Assembly: GCA_037443205.1 (NCBI GenBank)
Contig: JBBIOU010000012.1
Span: 1-64,000 of the forward strand
Length of the DNA: 64,000 nucleotides
Direction: 5' to 3'
DNA from: JBBIOU01 sp037443205
GTDB taxonomy: Bacteria > Bacteroidota > Bacteroidia > Flavobacteriales_D > UBA2798
Part shown: positions 46,193 through 55,488 of the stretch, one piece after another
How the letters are laid out: each line of letters starts with the position of its first letter
Numbering within the stretch: the stretch's first letter is position 1
Notes under the pieces: model-generated
Databases searched by the model: none
Told to the model about the DNA's origin: nothing
The model's input: the letters and a program-made list of their open reading frames with translations, nothing else
Made by a program: the position numbers and the translations under genes

Positions 46193-47290
46193 TTATATTT
46201 GTTGATGATGATTTTCTAAAAATTTGCTTACCAATGTGTGAAAATGGTGTACACCTTTTTCCATTTTAGGAGAAAAACGCCCCCTGGAATAATATCTAGA
46301 ACGCGTACCTTTTTGCACTTTTTCTACAATGGCTTCATCTTCGCGCTCAACCCTGTCTAACATCGAGCCGGCACCCGAATCCAGTTTAGACGCATCCCAA
46401 ACATAAGCCCTGAAAACCACCTTGGTAAGATTATGGGTAATAGGCTTTACGATATTTAAAGACAATCCCCAGGGATAAAAGTTAAACATCACGTTAGGAA
46501 ACAACCAAAAATAATAAGCTGCAATATTTTTACCATAATCAGGCGAAGATTTAGGTAAATCAAAAGAAAATTCTCCACCGCTGGAATTAGCCAATTGCAA
46601 ATTTGAGTACTTATAAATTTCGCTGCTGTAAGATGAATAATCTAAAGTTTTTGCAAGCTCTTTATGTATAAACGGGATATGAAATCCCTCCAGATAATTA
46701 TCACAATACAACATCCAATTGGCTTTTACCAAATACTCCCTGGAGCGCAAAGAATCAAACACAAATGTTTCTATCGGCATCCATCCTATCCGTTCCTGCA
46801 TCTCTTTTATTAATTCATCAAAATCAATTATCGGATTTAAAGATGTAAATAAAAATTGTTTCCATTTACGAAAGGGCACTTTAGTCAAGTCATCATTTTG
46901 TGATGGAAAATTTTTCATCCCATCGCTTTCGGGCATTGATTTGAACTTGCCGCATATATCAAATCTTTTACCATGATAAGAACAAGTAATCCCTGCATTT
47001 AAAACACAAGGATTCTCTACCAAAAGGTTGCCCCTATGTGTACAAACATTTGAAATACAGTGTAAATCATCATTTTTATCGCGGGTAAATAATAAGGGTT
47101 CTTCTATAAATCCTTCCATATATTCAAAAGGATAGGCATATCCCGGTAATTTTACCATATCAGCATCGGCTGTTAGCTGCCAACTTTTAGCGAAAATCGC
47201 TTCTTTACATATTTCCAGATATTTAGGCGAGTTATACATTTCGCCCGGTAAGGTAAAGGCCTCGCTGATGTCCTTTTTAATCTCTATCAT
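46193..47290 (-). CDS. Rieske non-heme iron oxygenase alpha subunit
   Basis: A 365-residue oxygenase of the ring-hydroxylating/choline-monooxygenase group. The [2Fe-2S] Rieske ligands are C-T-H and C-S-Y-H (CTHRGNLL, CSYHGKRF) near residues 87-109. The mononuclear iron site is DNYLEGFHIPFIH (two His) with a carboxylate in the EDEAIVEKVQKG helix near the C-terminus. Substrate unknown; choline, carnitine, betaine or an aromatic acid are all possible. A candidate electron donor (PaaE-like) is at 48244-49314, divergently oriented across the MORN gene. Confidence 0.88.
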   Translation of the reverse strand: MIEIKKDISEAFTLPGEMYNSPKYLEICKEAIFAKSWQLTADADMVKLPGYAYPFEYMEGFIEEPLLFTRDKNDDLHCISNVCTHRGNLLVENPCVLNAGITCSYHGKRFDICGKFKSMPESDGMKNFPSQNDDLTKVPFRKWKQFLFTSLNPIIDFDELIKEMQERIGWMPIETFVFDSLRSREYLVKANWMLYCDNYLEGFHIPFIHKELAKTLDYSSYSSEIYKYSNLQLANSSGGEFSFDLPKSSPDYGKNIAAYYFWLFPNVMFNFYPWGLSLNIVKPITHNLTKVVFRAYVWDASKLDSGAGSMLDRVEREDEAIVEKVQKGTRSRYYSRGRFSPKMEKGVHHFHTLVSKFLENHHQQI

Positions 47291-47310
47291 TTTATTACAA
47301 TATTTGCTAT

Positions 47311-47318
47311 CAAAAATA
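47311..47318 (-). promoter_or_regulatory. Candidate -7 box (TATTTTTG) of the Rieske oxygenase
   Basis: TATTTTTG on the minus strand ends 20 bases before the ATG at 47290. Confidence 0.35.
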
Positions 47319-47389
47319 ATAAAACGGCATGCAATATGCTAAATAAAAATTAAAATTCTTATCTTGTGGCGATATTTGATAATTTGTTA

Positions 47390-48139
47390 ATGAACAGGAA
47401 AACTATTTTAACCTCGGTAATTTTTCTTTGCAAAATTTATTTTTTGCAAGCACAAAGCCTTTTTAAAACTCAAGTACCTGAAGAAAAAAAATACGATACC
47501 ACAATAGTTGACCCCGACTACGGTATTTTATTATACGAAAAATTAAATATCAATTTATCGTCCGACTCGGTAAGAATGTGTGGTACTTACGCCTGCCAAA
47601 GCTGGAAAGAAGATTATTATACAAACGGCAAACTGCTTCACAAAGGATTTTATATAGACGGCCAGCTAAGAAGTTATAAAAATTATTACCCAAACGGGCA
47701 ATTGGAAAGAGATTTTCGCTCGGTTGATAATTATGCATCTTCTATGAAACTATACTACCCGAACGGGCAGCTAAAATCGGATATTAAATACAAAGAAGGT
47801 GATAATGCTGTTAGCTGGACAGATTACTACCCCGATGGGAAAATTAAATTACAAGAGCAAAAAGTTAAGAACAAAGCCTATTTCGAGTTTCAAAAATATT
47901 TCTATAAAAATGGCAACCCCGAAAGCGAACTGCTTTTATCCGACAAAAAGAAATTGGTTTATCTGTATATAGAATATTATGAAAACGGTAAAATAAAAGT
48001 TGAAGGAACGAAATTTTTCGACACTAACAGCCTGCAATATATCCCGGATTTGTTTTGGAAACACTACAATTCTGATGGTAAACCAACCAAAGAAGTAACC
48101 TACGACAAAGGCACCAAAATAAATGAAAAAAATTTATAA
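47390..48139 (+). CDS. Exported MORN-2 repeat protein (YwqK-like)
   Basis: A 249-residue protein with a signal peptide (ILTSVIFLCKIYFLQAQ). About seven MORN-2/YwqK repeats are seen: YYTNGKLLHKG, YYPNGQLERDF, YYPNGQLKSDI, YYPDGKIKLQE, FYKNGNPESEL, YYENGKIKVEG and HYNSDGKPTKE. Such repeats form extended beta structure at membranes or cell surfaces. The antitoxin label sometimes attached to YwqK proteins is not supported here, as no toxin is near. ATG 47390 is chosen over GTG 47366 because the signal peptide starts there. Confidence 0.82.
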   Translation: MNRKTILTSVIFLCKIYFLQAQSLFKTQVPEEKKYDTTIVDPDYGILLYEKLNINLSSDSVRMCGTYACQSWKEDYYTNGKLLHKGFYIDGQLRSYKNYYPNGQLERDFRSVDNYASSMKLYYPNGQLKSDIKYKEGDNAVSWTDYYPDGKIKLQEQKVKNKAYFEFQKYFYKNGNPESELLLSDKKKLVYLYIEYYENGKIKVEGTKFFDTNSLQYIPDLFWKHYNSDGKPTKEVTYDKGTKINEKNL

Positions 48140-48188
48140 GTTTTATTTTAGCGCTTAATCTTTCCACACAAACTTTTATAAATTACCA

Positions 48189-48217
48189 TTGTTATATGCC
48201 TTATTAATATATTTTTG
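48189..48217 (+). promoter_or_regulatory. Candidate promoter (TTG, 18 bases, TATTTTTG) of the PaaE-like reductase
   Basis: TTG at 48189-48191 and TATTTTTG at 48210-48217 are 18 bases apart. The ATG at 48244 is 26 bases downstream. This may serve the whole run to menB. Confidence 0.5.
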
Positions 48218-48243
48218 CACAAATTTTTTTGAAGATTACCAAT

Positions 48244-49314
48244 ATGAGTAAATTTTATGATTTAACTATCAGCGAAGTAAAAACAGAAAGCCCTGATTGT
48301 GTGTCTATTGCCTTTGATATTCCCGATGAATTAAAAAATGAATTTAGATATATACAAGGGCAATACCTAACATTTGCATTAAACCTGAATGGCGAAGAAA
48401 TAAGAAGATCTTATTCATTGTGTTCATCGCCCTATATTGACGAGCCACACAGAGTAGCCGTAAAAAAAGTTGCCGCGGGTAAATTTTCTACTTATGCCAA
48501 CAACAACTTAAAAAAGGGTGATGTTTTAAAAACCATGCCACCTGCCGGAAATTTTTATACCGAACTAAATGCAGCTAATAAAAAGCACTACGTAGCATTT
48601 GCTGCAGGCAGCGGAATTACCCCGGTATATTCTATACTTAAATCGGTTTTAATAGCAGAGCCACAGTCAAAATTCACATTGATATATGCGAATAAAGATG
48701 AGCAAAACACCATATTTAAAAGTGAATTAGATAAACTGGCAAATGATAACAAACAACTCGAAATTGTATATGTTTTTAGCAGGCAAAATACTCAAAGCCC
48801 TCTCTTAAACGGTAGAATTGATAAAAACAAAGCGAAAGAAATTTTAACGCATTTTAAGTTAACAAATGCAGATGAATTTTTTATTTGCGGTCCTGAAGAA
48901 TTGATTGTTAACACTGCAGATGTATTAAAAACACTCGGTATTAATAAAGATAAAATACATTTTGAATTATTTACAACTCCGGTTTTAATCAACAATACGG
49001 TTAATACCCAAGCAACAGACGACTTTAACGAAGATTGTGCGGTAACAGTTATTATGGATGGAATTGAAACAAGTTTTATGCTTCATGCACATGCCGAAAA
49101 CATCCTGGATGCTGCATTAAATGCCGGAGCAGACGCCCCCTTTTCATGTAAAGGCGCTGTTTGCTGCACCTGCAAAGCAAAAATTATTGAAGGAAAAGCC
49201 TCTATGGATATGAACTACTCACTAACCGATAAAGAAGTAGCCGAAGGATACATATTAACCTGCCAGGCACATCCTCGTTCTGCAAAACTGGTTGTTGATT
49301 ATGATGTAAGCTAA
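48244..49314 (+). CDS. FAD/NAD(P) and plant-type 2Fe-2S reductase (PaaE-like)
   Basis: A 356-residue electron-transfer protein. The FAD-binding motif is RRSYSLCSSP and the NAD(P) domain has GSGITPVYSIL. The C-terminal [2Fe-2S] ferredoxin has CKGAVCCTC and a distal C near residue 350 (C-x4-C-x2-C-xn-C). This is the layout of PaaE, the reductase of phenylacetyl-CoA epoxidase, and of several oxygenase reductases. The paaABC genes are absent, so another oxygenase such as the Rieske enzyme at 46193-47290 may be its partner. Start ATG 48244 is preferred over TTG 48229. Confidence 0.87.
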   Translation: MSKFYDLTISEVKTESPDCVSIAFDIPDELKNEFRYIQGQYLTFALNLNGEEIRRSYSLCSSPYIDEPHRVAVKKVAAGKFSTYANNNLKKGDVLKTMPPAGNFYTELNAANKKHYVAFAAGSGITPVYSILKSVLIAEPQSKFTLIYANKDEQNTIFKSELDKLANDNKQLEIVYVFSRQNTQSPLLNGRIDKNKAKEILTHFKLTNADEFFICGPEELIVNTADVLKTLGINKDKIHFELFTTPVLINNTVNTQATDDFNEDCAVTVIMDGIETSFMLHAHAENILDAALNAGADAPFSCKGAVCCTCKAKIIEGKASMDMNYSLTDKEVAEGYILTCQAHPRSAKLVVDYDVS

Positions 49315-49318
49315 CCTG

Positions 49319-50041
49319 ATGCAGATATTTGTTTTTGCACTGCTAACTCTTTTTGCCGAAATTATAGGCACCATAGGAGGATTTGGTTCCAGTGCATTTT
49401 TTGTTCCGCTTGCAAGCTATTTTTTTCCTTTTACTATGGTGCTTGCTCTTACGGGGTTGTTACATATTTTCAGTAATCTTTCTAAATTAATACTCTTTTA
49501 TAAATACATTCATTATAAAATATTTATATTACTTGGAATTCCTGCTATTTTAAGTGTTATAGTAGGTGCTATACTCATTTCATGGTCACCGGCACAATAC
49601 GCAGAACTAGCCTTAGGAATTTTTTTATGTGCCGGAAGCATATTTTTGTGGATAAGTAGCAACTTTCAGATAACTCCTAAACCCATGAATATGATATATG
49701 GAGGTATAATATCAGGCTTTTTAGCAGGTTTTACCGGAACAGGCGGCCCCATCAGAGCAATCACCTTATCTGCCTACACATTAAATAAAAACTCTTTTAT
49801 AGCAACTTCTTCTGCCATTGATATGGGAGTAGATATCAGCAGAGCCATCATCTATATAAATGCCGGCTTTTTTACTACCGAATACAGTGAATTAATCCTG
49901 ATATTGGCTGTAATTGCTTTTACAGGAAGTTGGCTTGGAAAAAAAATCGTTAGCAAAATTTCCAACACACAATTTAAAAAAATTGTTTTAATACTTTTAC
50001 TTATAATAGGAATTAGTGAAATAATTAAAAGCTCTCTGTAA
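49319..50041 (+). CDS. TSUP-family permease (TauE/SafE)
   Basis: A 240-residue membrane protein with about eight TM helices and two TauE/SafE half-repeats: EIIGTIGGFGSSAFFVPL in the first, GFLAGFTGTGGPIRAITL in the second. The family exports sulfite/sulfoacetate or other organic anions; the substrate is unknown here. It starts 4 bases after the reductase and ends in a TAATG junction with the RNase gene. Confidence 0.88.
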   Translation: MQIFVFALLTLFAEIIGTIGGFGSSAFFVPLASYFFPFTMVLALTGLLHIFSNLSKLILFYKYIHYKIFILLGIPAILSVIVGAILISWSPAQYAELALGIFLCAGSIFLWISSNFQITPKPMNMIYGGIISGFLAGFTGTGGPIRAITLSAYTLNKNSFIATSSAIDMGVDISRAIIYINAGFFTTEYSELILILAVIAFTGSWLGKKIVSKISNTQFKKIVLILLLIIGISEIIKSSL

Positions 50042-51450
50042 TGACAATATCTTTTCATGGAGCCGCAAAAACAGTAACCGGAAGTAAACATCTGCTTGAA
50101 TTAAATTCAGGAAAAAAAATTTTACTCGACTGTGGCTTATTTCAAGGTATGGGTAGCGAAACTTACGAGTTAAATCAACATTTTGGGTTTAATCCTCAAA
50201 ATATTGATGCCGTAATATTATCCCATGCACACATCGATCACTCAGGGCTAATACCTAGATTGGTAAAACAAGGGTTCAAAGGTAAAATAATATGCACTCT
50301 GCCTACCTTTGATGTATGCAAAATATTATTAATGGATAGTGCTCATATACAAGAAGACGAAATAAATTATTTATATAAAAAAAGAAAAAATGAATCAAAC
50401 TTACACAGCGAAGCACTTTATACCAGAGAGGATGTATTGGAATGCTTCAAATACTTTGAAACCGTAAAATATAATACCACATATAAAATTTTTGATGATA
50501 TAGAATTAACATTTACCGAAGCAGGGCATATTTTAGGTAGTGCCGCCATAAACTTAGTTATCAGGCCCCCACACAGTAATAAAACTATTCGTCTATGTTA
50601 TACCGGAGATATAGGCAGATACAACTCATCATTAATGAAAGACCCTCAACCATTTCCACAAGCAGATTATATAATTTGTGAAAGCACCTACGGAAATCGC
50701 CTGCATGAAAATATAGAAAATACAGAAACACATCTACTAAATACAATCATTGAAACCTGTATAAATAAAAAAGGAAAGCTAATTATACCGGCATTTAGCA
50801 TTGGCCGCACACAAGAATTAGTTTATGCTTTAAATAAATTAGACTTATTTAATTTATTACCTGATATAAAGTTCTTTGTTGATAGTCCGTTATCATCAAG
50901 TGCCACTGAAATTTACAGAAAACATATAAATGAATTAAATGAAAACGTAAAATTATTAAGCCATACCGACCCTGACCCTTTTGGTTTCGAAAAACTCCAT
51001 TATATAACTGATAAAAAATATTCTCAATATTTAAACAACCTTAAAGAACCATGCGTTATAATAAGTGCCAGTGGTATGGCAGATGCCGGGAGAATAAAAC
51101 ACCACCTTATACACAACATAGAAAAAACGCAAAACACTATACTTCTGGTTGGCTATGCCGAAGCTAACTCGCTTGCCGGACAATTAAGATCCGGACGTAA
51201 AGAAGTGCGTATATTTGGTGATAAATATCCAGTTAAAGCAACCGTAAAAATACTAGACGGAATGAGTGCTCATGGTGATTACAACGAAATGATTCGATAC
51301 CTTTCATGCCAAGATAAAAATATAGTTAAAGGCATCTTTATGGTGCATGGAAACCCTGAATCCTCTGAATCTTTTGCAAAGAAATTAACTTCAATAGGAT
51401 TTAATCATATTATTGTACCTGACAAAGAAAAAATTTATAATTTAAATTAA
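50041..51450 (+). CDS. Metallo-beta-lactamase/beta-CASP/RMMBL ribonuclease
   Basis: A 469-residue protein of the MBL-fold nuclease family related to CPSF73. The zinc motif HAHIDHSG is near residue 60. A beta-CASP insert carries IIPAFSIGRTQEL. The C-terminal RMMBL region has SASGMADAGRIKHHL, VGYAEANSLAGQLRSG and MSAHGDYNEM. It probably cleaves RNA. It is joined by a one-base overlap to the TSUP gene and followed by the thioesterase after 2 bases. Confidence 0.9.
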   Translation: MTISFHGAAKTVTGSKHLLELNSGKKILLDCGLFQGMGSETYELNQHFGFNPQNIDAVILSHAHIDHSGLIPRLVKQGFKGKIICTLPTFDVCKILLMDSAHIQEDEINYLYKKRKNESNLHSEALYTREDVLECFKYFETVKYNTTYKIFDDIELTFTEAGHILGSAAINLVIRPPHSNKTIRLCYTGDIGRYNSSLMKDPQPFPQADYIICESTYGNRLHENIENTETHLLNTIIETCINKKGKLIIPAFSIGRTQELVYALNKLDLFNLLPDIKFFVDSPLSSSATEIYRKHINELNENVKLLSHTDPDPFGFEKLHYITDKKYSQYLNNLKEPCVIISASGMADAGRIKHHLIHNIEKTQNTILLVGYAEANSLAGQLRSGRKEVRIFGDKYPVKATVKILDGMSAHGDYNEMIRYLSCQDKNIVKGIFMVHGNPESSESFAKKLTSIGFNHIIVPDKEKIYNLN

Positions 51451-51452
51451 TT

Positions 51453-51872
51453 ATGATAGATAAAAATATTTCCATCCAAAATTTAAATACCATTAATAGA
51501 AATACTTTAATGGAAACATTGAATATAGAATATACTGAGATTGGAGAAAATTACCTGTGCGGAAAAATGCCTGTAAATCACAGAACACATCAACCGGCAG
51601 GATTGCTTCATGGCGGTGCTACCGCAGCACTCATAGAATCATTAGGCAGCATGGGCTCTGCAATTATTGCCGACAGAAACAAAAATAACATCACAGGTAT
51701 TGAAATAAATGTTAATCATATAAAAAGCGTTAAACAAGGTTGGGTATTTGCAAAAGCAGTCATTATTCATTGCGGAAAAACCACCCATGTTTGGCAAACT
51801 GATGTTTTTGATGAAAACAATCGGCTCATTGCCACCGGAAGATTAACCGTATTAATTTTACCTAAAAAATAA
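51453..51872 (+). CDS. PaaI-type hotdog thioesterase, candidate DHNA-CoA thioesterase (MenI)
   Basis: A 139-residue hotdog-fold thioesterase. HQPAGLLHGGATAALIESLGS carries the HGG site, and TGIEINVNHIKSVKQGWV follows. Its place directly before menF, menD and menB makes the hydrolysis of 1,4-dihydroxy-2-naphthoyl-CoA the best guess for its function. The family is broad, so other acyl-CoAs are possible. Confidence 0.78.
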   Translation: MIDKNISIQNLNTINRNTLMETLNIEYTEIGENYLCGKMPVNHRTHQPAGLLHGGATAALIESLGSMGSAIIADRNKNNITGIEINVNHIKSVKQGWVFAKAVIIHCGKTTHVWQTDVFDENNRLIATGRLTVLILPKK

Positions 51873-51876
51873 TTCC

Positions 51877-52917
51877 TTGAACAAAGTAAACATCAAAAAT
51901 TTATTAATAGAGCTAATCTCAAATAAACAATCATTTGCCTGTTGGAAAATTCCCGGTAAAAAATTAAAATTAATTACCGGAGGATGGCAAAAAATTGATT
52001 CGCTTGATGATGTTATAGATAAAAAGGGTTTTTACATTCAGTCATTTGACAACAAAATAAAATTATTTTTAGTACCTGATGCCCGCCTGCAAAATAAAAT
52101 AATATTCAAAAAAAAAGACAACATTTACAGAACTACACAAGCACAGTATTTATCTGTCTGCCGGGATTATATACATAAAGTACAATCAGGTGTCTTTAAT
52201 AAACTCGTTTTAAGTAGAACCTCGGTATTAAAAAATATTTCTACAAAACAAATAGCCGACTTATATTATAATGCGCTTACACAATATAAAAATGCTTTTG
52301 TGTATATTGTTAATATACCAGGTTATACCACATGGATGGGTGCCTCACCCGAAATTTTAGTAAGTACCCGCAAGCAAGTTTTAACAACCGTTTCTCTGGC
52401 AGGTACTAAAAAACATCATAACCCGTTAACATACAACTGGCAACATAAGGAAATACAAGAACAAGCGCTGGTTACAGAATACATCAACAAAGTATTAAAA
52501 CACTGTGGATTAAATAAAATTACCCAAGGAAAAACTAAGACAGTAAAAGCCGGTAAACTATTGCATATTAAAACAGTTTTTAAAGCTTATTTTGAAAATA
52601 CCGGACAATTAACAAAAGTCATTGAGCAGTTACACCCCACACCTGCCGTTTGCGGCATACCCAAACAACAAGCATTTGATTATATTATAAAAACAGAAAA
52701 ACATAATCGTGAACTATATACCGGATTTATAGGCCCTATAGAAAATAATGAAATAACTTTTTATGTTAATCTACGTTGCCTAAAATACAAACAAAACAGT
52801 GTAACTTTTTATGCAGGGGGAGGTATTACTAACCATTCTGACCCTAAAGGCGAATGGTACGAAACAGAAAATAAAATTAATGTGTTAAAAGAACTATTAA
52901 AAAGTAAAAAGAATTGA
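51877..52917 (+). CDS. menF: Isochorismate synthase (MenF-type), TTG start
   Basis: A 346-residue chorismate-binding enzyme that makes isochorismate for menaquinone. Motifs include FNKLVLSRTSVL, WMGASPEILVST, LAGTKKHHN, HPTPAVCGIPKQQA, HNRELYTGFIGPI and YAGGGITNHSDPKGEWYET. The start is TTG 51877, 4 bases after the thioesterase stop; no earlier ATG exists. It is slightly shorter than E. coli MenF at the N-terminus, as usual for the phylum. Confidence 0.9.
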   Translation: MNKVNIKNLLIELISNKQSFACWKIPGKKLKLITGGWQKIDSLDDVIDKKGFYIQSFDNKIKLFLVPDARLQNKIIFKKKDNIYRTTQAQYLSVCRDYIHKVQSGVFNKLVLSRTSVLKNISTKQIADLYYNALTQYKNAFVYIVNIPGYTTWMGASPEILVSTRKQVLTTVSLAGTKKHHNPLTYNWQHKEIQEQALVTEYINKVLKHCGLNKITQGKTKTVKAGKLLHIKTVFKAYFENTGQLTKVIEQLHPTPAVCGIPKQQAFDYIIKTEKHNRELYTGFIGPIENNEITFYVNLRCLKYKQNSVTFYAGGGITNHSDPKGEWYETENKINVLKELLKSKKN

Positions 52918-52959
52918 TTTCTGTTTATTTCTTAGTAACATTGCAAACAATTAAAATCC

Positions 52960-54654
52960 ATGCAGCTAAGTAATAAAAAAGGAGTAGTTGAATTAGTAAA
53001 TATACTGGCAACTAAAGCAATTAAACACGTAGTTTTATCGCCCGGCAGCAGAAACGCACCTTTATCATTAAGTTTTTATAACAACAGCGCTTTTGATGTT
53101 CTGGTTATTCCTGACGAAAGAAGCGCTGCTTACTTTGCCTTAGGCATGGCGCAACAATTACAAAGGCCTGTAGCTATTTGCTGTACATCAGGTACAGCAG
53201 CTCTTAACTACGCTCCGGCTATTGCAGAGGCTTACTACCAAAAAATACCCCTCATTATAATTACTGCAGACAGACCTGACGCGTGGATTGATCAGGCAGA
53301 CGGACAAACCATCCGACAAGAAAATATTTATTATAATTACATTAAAGCCTCTTACAGAATTAATGGTGATGCCGAACATAAAGACGATTTGTGGTACGTT
53401 AACAGAACGATAAACGAAGCTGTAGAAAAATCTATGCAAGCCGCTCCCGGTCCTGTTCACATCAACGTTTCGTTAAATGAACCCTTATACCAAAAAACAA
53501 ACCGGTTAAATACCCCTACACGGATTATACATACCATAAATAATGAATCGCAAATTGACAGCAAAAACATAAATAAGTTAAAAAATATTTGGCAACATGC
53601 AAACAAAAAAATTATTTTATGTGGCATGCTTACTCCCGATCCCTCATTAAAAAAAATACTTGCAAATCTTTCGCAAAATTGCAAAACAGTTATACTCACC
53701 GAAACCACCTCTAATTTAACGGATAAAAATTTTATAAATTCTATAGACCGTACCATAGATACTATCAACGTGCAGACATTCGAAAAATATAAACCTGATT
53801 TATTGATAACTATCGGTAATCCGGTTATATCTAAAAAAATCAAAAATTTTTTCAGAAACAATCAACCTACTGAGCATTGGCACATAGAGGAAACCGAAGA
53901 AATAACCGATACATACCAAAGCCTTACCTACTTTATTAATACTTCACCCCAAAAGCTTTTAAGTTATTTTTTAATCGAAAAATCAAATTCAAGTAATGAT
54001 TTTTACGAATCCTGGCATCAACTAAATAATAACAACTTACATAAACACCGGGAGTATCTTGCATCAGCCCCATACTGTGATTTAAAAGTATTCGAAGCTA
54101 TTTCCGATAAATTGCCAGATAATTCTGTAGTACATTTGGGAAATAGCAGTCCGGTAAGATATATACAATTGTTTAATCAAAAAGAAAATATAGAATGGTA
54201 TTCAAACAGAGGTACTAGCGGTATAGACGGGTGCACTTCTACAGCAGCGGGTGCTGCATATATTCGTAAAGAAAAATTAAATATATTAATTACCGGTGAT
54301 ATAAGTTTTTTATACGATAGTAATGCCTTATGGAATAATTATCTGGAAAATAATTTAAAAATAATTGTAATAAACAATAAAGGCGGAGGTATATTCAGAA
54401 TAATTGATCGCCCCGAAAAAGAAGATGAATTGCAAAAACTTTTTGAAACCAGGCATCAAATGAATTTGAAAAAACTGGTAGAAGCTTTCGGCATTGATTA
54501 TAGATTTGCATCAGATACAAGCACTTTAAATAATGAATTAGATCAGCTTTTTAAACCAAATAATAAACCCGTTGTTTTAGAAATAGAAACAAACCCCGAA
54601 CTAAACGATAAAATTTTAAAGAATTATTTTGAACATTTAAAAAAACAATCATAA
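52960..54654 (+). CDS. menD: SEPHCHC synthase MenD
   Basis: A 564-residue thiamine-diphosphate enzyme that joins isochorismate and 2-oxoglutarate. The N-terminal HVVLSPGSRNAPLSLSFY (split: SPGSRNAPLS) and CTSGTAALNYAPAIAEAYY are typical. The ThDP site follows with TGDISFLYDSNALW and NNKGGGIFRII. Domain length is normal. It is followed 3 bases later by menB. Confidence 0.95.
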   Translation: MQLSNKKGVVELVNILATKAIKHVVLSPGSRNAPLSLSFYNNSAFDVLVIPDERSAAYFALGMAQQLQRPVAICCTSGTAALNYAPAIAEAYYQKIPLIIITADRPDAWIDQADGQTIRQENIYYNYIKASYRINGDAEHKDDLWYVNRTINEAVEKSMQAAPGPVHINVSLNEPLYQKTNRLNTPTRIIHTINNESQIDSKNINKLKNIWQHANKKIILCGMLTPDPSLKKILANLSQNCKTVILTETTSNLTDKNFINSIDRTIDTINVQTFEKYKPDLLITIGNPVISKKIKNFFRNNQPTEHWHIEETEEITDTYQSLTYFINTSPQKLLSYFLIEKSNSSNDFYESWHQLNNNNLHKHREYLASAPYCDLKVFEAISDKLPDNSVVHLGNSSPVRYIQLFNQKENIEWYSNRGTSGIDGCTSTAAGAAYIRKEKLNILITGDISFLYDSNALWNNYLENNLKIIVINNKGGGIFRIIDRPEKEDELQKLFETRHQMNLKKLVEAFGIDYRFASDTSTLNNELDQLFKPNNKPVVLEIETNPELNDKILKNYFEHLKKQS

Positions 54655-54657
54655 AAT

Positions 54658-55479
54658 ATGAGCAACAGAAACTGGAAAAAAATAAAAGATTATCAGGAAA
54701 TTAAATTTGATTTTTTTGAAGGAATAGCTAAAATAACCATTAACCGGGCACATAAGCGAAACGCCTTCACACCTCTCACCGTTACTGAGATGATTGATGC
54801 TATGCACGAATGTCGCGAAAACCCGGATATTGAAGTAATTATCTTAACCGGTGAGGGCGATAAAGCATTTTGTTCCGGGGGCGACCAATCTGTTCGCGGA
54901 CATGGAGGTTATGTAGGAACAGATAAAATACCCCGATTAAACGTGCTGGATTTACAGAAAATGATTCGGTCTATACCTAAAGTGGTTATTGCTATGGTAA
55001 ACGGTTATGCCATAGGTGGTGGGCATGTTTTACATGTGGTTTGCGATTTAAGCATTGCCTCCGATAATGCCATTTTCGGGCAAACCGGTCCGCGTGTCGG
55101 CAGCTTTGACGGGGGGTTTGGAGCCTCTTATCTGGCACGAATCGTTGGCCAGAAAAAAGCACGCGAAATTTGGTATTTATGCAAGCAATATAATGCCAGC
55201 GAAGCTCTGGAAATGGGATTGGTAAATAAAGTTGTGCCTCTTGAAAAACTTGAAGATGAAACCATAGAATGGTGCAAACTGATACAAGAAAAAAGCCCTT
55301 TAGCCATCAGGATGTTAAAGTCTGCATTTAATGCTGAACTTGATGGGCAAAGCGGCATACAGGAACTAGCCGGCAATGCCACCCTTTTATACTATCTTAG
55401 TGATGAAGCTAAAGAAGGAAAAAATGCCTATATGGAAAAACGCAAACCCGATTTTAAAAAATTCCCAAAGTTTCCTTAA
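54658..55479 (+). CDS. menB: 1,4-dihydroxy-2-naphthoyl-CoA synthase
   Basis: A 273-residue crotonase-fold enzyme that closes the second ring in menaquinone synthesis. The oxyanion piece CSGGDQSVRGHGGYVG (DHNA synthase type) and the GGHVLHVVCDLSIASDNAIFGQTGPRVGSFDGG region (split: DLSIASDNAIFGQTGPRVGS) are diagnostic. The remaining menaquinone genes (menA, menC, menE) are outside the window. Confidence 0.96.
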   Translation: MSNRNWKKIKDYQEIKFDFFEGIAKITINRAHKRNAFTPLTVTEMIDAMHECRENPDIEVIILTGEGDKAFCSGGDQSVRGHGGYVGTDKIPRLNVLDLQKMIRSIPKVVIAMVNGYAIGGGHVLHVVCDLSIASDNAIFGQTGPRVGSFDGGFGASYLARIVGQKKAREIWYLCKQYNASEALEMGLVNKVVPLEKLEDETIEWCKLIQEKSPLAIRMLKSAFNAELDGQSGIQELAGNATLLYYLSDEAKEGKNAYMEKRKPDFKKFPKFP

Positions 55480-55484
55480 ATTTG
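55477..55484 (+). promoter_or_regulatory. Candidate -7 box (TAAATTTG) overlapping the menB stop
   Basis: TAAATTTG starts with the menB stop codon TAA and ends 4 bases before GTG 55489. It fits TAnnTTTG and would make the small gene leaderless. Confidence 0.35.
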
Positions 55485-55488
55485 CTGC

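Noticed and set aside
47390..48139. Toxin-antitoxin pair (YwqK label)
   Set aside because: MORN repeats alone do not make an antitoxin, and no toxin gene is adjacent.
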